Assembly: GCA_021234155.1 (NCBI GenBank)
Contig: JAJEKV010000003.1
Span: 23,219,569-23,283,568, forward strand
Length of the DNA stretch: 64,000 nt
DNA from: Isoetes taiwanensis
Lineage: Eukaryota; Streptophyta; Lycopodiopsida; Isoetales; Isoetaceae
Direction of reading: 5' to 3'
Part shown: in pieces, positions 57,901 to 64,000 of the stretch
How positions within the stretch are numbered: position 1 is the stretch's first letter
How the letters are laid out: each line of letters starts with the position of its first letter
Program-made: the position numbers and the translations under genes
The notes under the pieces: generated by a model
Told to the model about the DNA's origin: nothing
The model's database searches: none
Seen by the model: the letters and a program-made list of their open reading frames with translations, nothing else

Positions 57901-57960
57901 CGGGGTCTATAAGACTCCCATTCATTCCACATTTTGCATTACAAAGATTTTCAATTCACG

Positions 57961-58790
57961 ATGGCGGAGCTTGACGATTTAAGACTTTATTTTGATCATG
58001 GAGGAATTCAACTATCCGAGGAGCTTGGACCAGGAGGACGCCCTAGCATTTATTGACGTACTTGATGTCAATGCGCCTTTTGCAGCTCCTACTTTAGACG
58101 TTCTTGATGATGAACACCTCTCCGATTTAAGACTTATCCGAGGAAGACATAGTTAAGCTTATGGATGAATTAGGTGGCTTATTGGTAGAGGACAAAGCGC
58201 CATCATTGGATGGCTTGTTTGCGTAAGACCTAGATGAGGACTTTGTCAACTTTTGTCAGTCAATAGAAGAAAATCTCTGCAAAGGAGATAGTGAAGTTGA
58301 AGCGTAAGCCAAGATAGCCATGCATGACTTGGTCAATGCATCAATTGGACTTGGAAGTGAACAGCAAAAGAAAGCACATGGAACACTTGTACATATCCGC
58401 TGAATGGCAGCCATGGGAGCAACAAGCAACACAAGGAATGGCAATGAAGAAGAGGAAGATAGTTGCCAACTCGATTCAACTTGGAAAGCACAGACAGTAA
58501 CAGCAGCAAGCATGGCAACTATGCCACAAGAAATGACAGCCCAAGGATGAAGAAGCAGTAAGATAGAGATGCCCCATCTTGATTGCCCTCGGTGTTTCAA
58601 GTGATAACACACGCTTCGGAACTACATGAACAATAAGAAGCAAGGCCAACCTGTGTATACGCAAGAAGCCGCAATGTGGAGTGGACTGCTGGGGGCAAAC
58701 TAAGGGTGTTAGGACCTCGAAAAGCCTCCACAATCTAGGAAACCTAAAGGCAAGATTGTTGTTTCCAATGAGAACTTAACATTTGAGAAT
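57961..58790 (+). pseudogene. Acidic unknown protein, frame-broken (copy B)
   Basis: ATG at 57,961 (MAELDDL) is followed, after a shift, by EEFNYPRSLDQEDALAFIDV, NAPFAAPTLDVLDDEHLSD and then DELGGLLVEDKAPSLDGLF. Breaks fall at different places than in copy A (near 57,985, 58,130, 58,225 and 58,310), so a composite of both copies is more open than either. No domain recognised. Confidence 0.35.
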
Positions 58791-58962
58791 GTTCAGCCAC
58801 TTGTATATTCATATTGAAATTGTAATCGCCATTTCTATATGGTTATTGAGATTGTACAGCCCCATTTGGGTTGTAAATACGTGGAGAATTTATAAAGATT
58901 TTTGCACTTGATGTCCTTTTGTTTGTAAGAATTCGTGGTCGGGCCATCTCCTTTAATTTTGA

Positions 58963-60407
58963 CTACTTGGTTTTTTATCTTTTCATGTCTATGTTATCGA
59001 TGTAGTATACCTTTTCTAGTATACGTAAAGTTGGTATTGAAGATAATAGAAAGATCTAGTCTAATCATTACATGTGCAAACTTGATATATTTCTAGCACT
59101 ATGCCTATGCTAATGCATTCTTATGGACCATCAAAATGTAGACTCTAAATCACAGCCCCGCTTGCCACACTTACAAATGCTCCTCGCTACAAACCAAGCA
59201 TATTATGTCAAAGGCGAGTCGGGCTCGCATGTAGGTTAGAAACTTAACATCGCGAGCTGCACTCATCATGGCTTCTAATGCCCGAAATTAAGTGAGATTA
59301 GCATCTTATGTGTGAAGAGCACAAACTTTTTACACTTGAGAAGATCAAGTTACGCCTAAGGCACAAAGAAATCTCAAAGCAGTTTCTAACCACACTTCCT
59401 CGCCCATTTAACAATGCCTCTCGCAACCAACCATGTTATATCAAAGGCGGAGTGTGTGTTATAGCAAGTAGCTTAGAGACTTAATAATGGGAGCTGCACC
59501 GATCATATATGGCTTATTGAATGTAAGAGCTTAAACCGCCTTTACACTTTGACAATATCAAGTTACTAGCTATGACATAAAGGAATATCCATCTAATTGT
59601 CTCAGTAACTTAATGGCAAATACGTGCTGGCAGGTTAGTTATGCATAACAAGAACTTTGAGATTCTGCCCCTAAGCTCAGCTATCAACGTGTTAACCACT
59701 ACATTATTGTATATTAGAGGCTTGCTGCAGGGGATGTCTGATAGGGATGCACTACAAACCTCTGCCTATAGAAAAGAGTAACCCTCTAGATTTTGTTTGC
59801 ATGCTAGTTGTTCTCAATTGAAGATTAAAGTCCTCAATGTTGTGTGACAAACACTAACTTGTACTAGCAGAAATTTTGATGCTGCAGAGCAGCATCACCT
59901 GTTGAATGCTAGGAAACTTAACAAAGGGTTCTTGATTATGGCTTCTAATGCCTGACATAAAGTTGCCTTATTAAGAGCACAAACTGCCACACTTTGAGAA
60001 CATCTACAACATGTGATTCAAGATCAACAAAAAACTTTACTAGAACTCCTTAAGTAGCAGTTCAAGAAGGAAGGAAGGAAGGAAGAAAGGAACCTAGAAA
60101 GGGATTCTTGTCCTTGATCTTAGTTTAGATAAGTGACTTATTGGAAAGAACACTGATACCAATGTTAAGATTCTTGAAGTGTATTTGATGCAGAAGACCC
60201 ATCTGCTACTGCTTGTTCAGAGGTTCAATAATAGTTGAGATTGCCATGGAGTTTTAGACAAATATGGATCACAGAAACGTGGACCATTTTAAGCCAAAAG
60301 TTGCCTCACTTCCTATATTTTCATGGCACAGCATATTCTATGAAAAAATCTAGTCTGGTTGTGGAAAACATTTGCATTCTTCTCATGTGATTTGGATGCT
60401 ACAAAAA
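58963..60407 (-). repeat. R1 repeat (copy B)
   Basis: Duplicate of 22,632-24,093, the inverse of 11,291-12,886. It ends at the same GCTACAAAAA junction with copia sequence. Confidence 0.8.
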
Positions 60408-63400
60408 TGACGAAAACAGAGACAACAAGGTGTGAATAAACCAAATAGATGTAATATCACTTCAAACCTTTGTGGGTTGCAGATATACTACACCAGTGAT
60501 TAGCGATTCGCTGCTTAAATAACTTTCTAGCTAGAAAAGCCAGAGCAAGGTGATTCACCGCAATTCACTCACAGATTCCAGTTAAAAAAACTGGAGCAAC
60601 AAATAGACAGCAGACAGTTTATAAGCTTAGCATACTCTGAACGGTAGCAACAAAGATTCTCATGTACTGCTCCAGCAACCACTTCAAACAATCTACTGCA
60701 CAGCCGATTCAGAGCTTCGCTTCACATAAAGTCGACACCATGTTCAGCTGTTTCCACAGACAACTCTCTGCTTTTCGCCCCTGATGACTATTTCTTGAAC
60801 GTCCCCTTTTATTGCTGTATCTCCACCGACCTTATTTTTAAATACACGTGCCTCCAATTCATAGCAATTCAATATTTCATAATACCATATAAACGATTAT
60901 AGACCCATATGGCATATTTCTTCCTTCGATATGCCAAGTATCTGTGTAAACAACTTCAGCTTCGCTTTTGTCATCGCAAGTCCGGCTGCTTGATATGATG
61001 TTTCTACATATTGCATTATTAATTCATTCTTTGCAATGAGATTCTTATGAAATGAACACGTAATTCAATATGTTTGGTTCTTTTCAGAGTGCACCGGATT
61101 CTTTGCTATAGCAATACAAATTTTAGGCTATCTCGGCCAAAAGTATTGTAGGATTGGACCGAGATATACCTATCTCGCTTAATAGTCTTTCACCCATACA
61201 ATTTCTTTTAGTTGTTAGCTTAAGAGGTCGTAGTATTCACTTCAGCAGTAAGACATAGCAAAACAGATGATTGTTTTTACTCCTCCATGATATTAGACCT
61301 CCCGCAAAGCATTAAAGCATAGCCGAAGTGGATCTTCTAACATCTAGATCACCGCCTAACTGCATCGTAATATGCAAACAAAACCAAGTTGTCGAGTTAA
61401 AAGTGATTCCATCGCTTTTTTCGTGCCTTTTAAGTATCTTAAGATTCGCTTTGGTCGCAGAACCCAATGTCCCTCGCCTAGATTGTTGTTATATCTCCGC
61501 TTAACAAAATACCGCAAAGGCAATATCGGACGGTATCGCTTTGCCACATAAAGCGCATAACCTATGAGCTCCCCTCGTGATGGAATATTTTCCCCTTTTT
61601 TCTTCATCCAAGATGGACATAAATTTGTCGATATTTTATAACCCGCCACGTTTAATGTGGTGTATTCACCGGTTTTGAATTTTCTAATCCAAACCTCATT
61701 ATCATATCATATTTTCAATATTTCGAAGTCCGACAAAGTCCGAAAGCATTCTGTTTTCCTTATCTCTACTCATTTCAATTCCCAAGAACTGCTTTTAATT
61801 CTCCAAGATCTCGCCATTTTAAATCTTTTTCTCAAGAATTTGTTTAGATTTATCTAGGCATCTCATGCAATTCGATACCATTATGCAAATATTCACGCAT
61901 AAAGCAATAATGCAAAATTTATCCCTATCTTTGAACATGTACAAATTTCCATCATTGTTATGCTTTCAAATCCTTGCTCCCTCGATATTTATCTATGCAC
62001 TTATACCACTCCCTAGGTGCTTGTCTTAAACCATAAACCGTGACGTTTTAATTTCTAAACCATGTTACTTCCTTCCCAAAGCCCGGAGCTTGCTTCATAT
62101 ATATCTCTTCCTCAGAAATTTGCATTTAGAAATGCGCTTTCACATCCATATGATGTATGTCAAGTTTGAGTGCATTTGTTAGAGCTAACACAAGTCTAAT
62201 ACTTGTTAATTTGACAATTGGGGAGTATGTCTCTTCATAATCAATTCCTTTCTTTTGTGAAAAACCCCGAAAGCAACCGGGCCTAGCTTTTATACCTTTT
62301 GGTCCCATCGTAATTTGTTTTAATTCTATAAATCCACTTATTTCCAATCAAATTCTTATCCGTTGGAGATTCTCGCTAGCTCATATGTACTGCTTTTAAA
62401 GGAATCCATCGCTTTTAGCCATTCCGACGCTTTTTCTCGAAGTTCACGCTTCTTCAAATGATTTCAAGTATCGGGTTCAAACACAAATATCAATGATGGA
62501 AACCTAACCGAGGTTTCCCAATTTTTCTACATTTTCCTCGTGCTATATCCGCCATACACTTCGTGGTCATAGTCTATACCTATATCTTTAAGCTTTTATG
62601 TCTATGTTTTCCTTTTTCGTTGCCTAGTCTCGTGGACCCAAGACCGCTGATTCTCGCTTTGTGGCGCCTCACTATCCTCATTATTTGTCACATTGTCTTC
62701 ATTCTCTTCATAGAACCAAAGTTAGCAAGTAATATCTAAATTGCCATCATGCACAATGTGTTTTTCTACTTTCTCATGCCATACCGGAATTTCATGCCTA
62801 TCTTTGTAAAATTTGCTTTCGCCGAACACAACATCCCTACTGCTATTATTTTCTTTGTTTTGGGTATGAAGACTCTATAACCTTTTTGATTCTTCATCAT
62901 AGCCGACTAGAAAACCTATTTTGCTTCTATCATCTAGTTTAAGTCTCATTTCTTCCGAATATGAACATATGTCAAACACCCATATGCTTTGAAATAATCA
63001 TATGCACGAAGTCATTTTAGTACATGTCCATATTTCTTCAACGATATTTCCATTCAAGCTACTTGATGGCAACCTATTTTGTATAAAAACACGCCTTTGA
63101 TCGCTTCTTCCCAGAGGTAATTTGGTAAGCCTCGCAAACTTTATCATTGATCTTACAAAGATCTAAAATCGTTTTATTTTTTTCCTTTCTCGCAACACCA
63201 TTTTGTTTGGGACTACATGTGAGTTGCCTTTTTATTCCATGCTCAAGACAAAACGATCTAAAACTTCTTGAAAGATATTTCCCGCCTTATTCGTTTCTAA
63301 TGCATTTAAGTTTACAACCCGTCTGTTTTCCATTTCACGACGCATAAACTTAAATGTAGATAACAAATAGCACTTTCCCATTCTACTAAAATCGTCAATA

Positions 63401-63849
63401 AAAGATATATAATACCTTTTACCTGTTTTTCCTTGCACATTCAATAGACCACAAAGATCTAAATGTACTAGGTCGAGGGGACCCTTGGCCCTTTTCTTTG
63501 ATCTGCTAAATGACAATTTAGTCAATTTTCCTAAACATGCCCGGACAAATGAATTTCCCATCTATATCATCTTCCCATTAATAAATCCATCTCATCATGT
63601 ATTTAATGTTATTCATATGCATGAGCCAGCCTATGGTGCCAAGTTGATGATTTAGTCACCGACAACACATTTATACTTTTGAAGACTTTATTTGAAAACC
63701 GAAATAGATTGCCTACACGCTTTTGCAAAGAATTTTAGTTCCCTTCAAGCAAAACCTTACAGCCTTTTTTGTTAAATCTAATCTCATATCCTAAATCCAC
63801 CAATTGACTTACGATATAAGATTTTTATGCAAACCCGAACACAAACAAT
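60408..63849 (-). pseudogene. Ty1/copia pol remnant (copy B)
   Basis: Same element as 24,094-27,504 with the same truncation. Readable blocks include YYISFIDDFSRMGKCYLL (63,400), GFSQKKGIDYEETYSPIVKL and DIHHMDVKAHF (62,250-62,126). Frames are broken far more often than in copy A. Most extra breaks coincide with CTG/CAG differences between the copies. A 14-bp insertion near 60,885 relative to A is a genuine difference. Confidence 0.8.
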
Positions 63850-63874
63850 GTTGAGACTTTTATAATAACTCTTA

Positions 63875-64000
63875 CTAGAACGTAGCGGGCGATGATGGGC
63901 ATTAGTCGTGGACATGTCGAATGGGTAGACATAATGGGGTATGTAGGTGGAATAAAAACACTAAATGTCCATGGATGTAATGAGTGCCAAATGTGAAGGG
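63875..64000 (-). mobile_element. Helitron 3' end, second copy (partial)
   Basis: CTAG at 63,875-63,878 follows the same ACTCTTA R1 flank as at 27,529. The hairpin region reads GCGGGCGATGATGGGCA and no longer pairs fully. The rest of the element lies outside the window. Confidence 0.7.

Larger units (their letters stand above)
52935..64000 (+). repeat. Segmental duplication, right copy (B), runs off the window
   Basis: This aligns end to end with 16,640-27,659 in the same orientation. Its start lies 36,295 bp after that of copy A. It contains SF1 exon remnants, the acidic ORF, R1, the truncated copia element and the first 126 bp of a second Helitron copy (from 63,875). Many frames broken here are intact in A, at CTG/CAG sites. 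Confidence 0.9.

Noticed and set aside
16640-64000. Repeat-induced or methylation-driven C-to-T mutation as the cause of copy differences
   Set aside because: The changes are mostly at the middle base of CTG/CAG and create CG; deamination would remove CG and produce TA or TG.
1-64000. tRNA, rRNA, CRISPR or bacterial operon features
   Set aside because: No cloverleaf, rRNA core sequence or regularly spaced direct repeats with unique spacers were seen; the tandem arrays are minisatellites.

Overview
This window is nuclear DNA of a land plant, probably one with a large transposon-rich genome such as a fern, lycophyte or gymnosperm. I cannot name the species. The evidence is spliced genes with plant-type introns, Ty1/copia and Ty3/gypsy elements with plant-type features, L1-like LINEs, a Helitron, fragments of plant-type SF1, kelch and ankyrin/PGG genes, and a reverse transcriptase that looks Penelope-like. 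I see no bacterial operons, CRISPR array, rRNA or tRNA.

Layout. 1-5.9 kb: a minus-strand spliced gene running off the left edge, with a SAP-like N-terminus, a cysteine-containing middle and a reverse transcriptase. 6.4-6.5 kb: a TA microsatellite. 6.66-7.2 kb: a small plus-strand acidic gene whose downstream flank is packed with a GGCCTTAGTGCC repeat. 7.86-10.8 kb: a convergent minus-strand gene for a DDE-transposase-like protein, with one in-frame stop and one frameshift. 11.0-12.9 kb: a full-looking copy of a repeat family I call R1. 13.5-15.2 kb: a decayed LINE 3' part. 16.0-18.1 kb: exons of an SF1/branchpoint-bridging-like gene.

16.64-27.66 kb and 52.94-64.0 kb are direct copies of one segment. 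Their starts are 36,295 bp apart, which fits a tandem duplication of a unit of about 36.3 kb. Inside the unit are SF1 exon remnants, an acidic ORF with a TATA box, an R1 copy and a truncated copia element. A non-autonomous Helitron (27,530-46,033, minus strand) follows. It has 5'-TC, a 19-nt hairpin and CTAG-3', sits exactly between A and T of R1, and carries decayed kelch exons. Two complete LTR elements are nested in it: a copia (30,107-35,559, target duplication CTAGC) and a gypsy (37,620-45,793, target duplication GGAGG). R1 resumes at 46,034. Then come a 5'-truncated L1-type LINE with poly(A) (46.4-47.8 kb), a GC-rich endonuclease/RT LINE with an ATTCT-type tail (48.6-51.4 kb) and an ankyrin/PGG fragment (51.9-52.9 kb).

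Nearly all coding matter is mobile-element or decayed gene sequence. The most plausible intact genes are the small acidic gene at 6.7 kb and possibly the reverse transcriptase gene at the left edge. A pervasive secondary signal is that the two copies of each duplicated stretch differ mostly at CTG/CAG trinucleotides, where one copy shows a new CG. I read this as a methylation-linked base-calling artefact, not biology. It would break ORFs and inflate LTR divergence.
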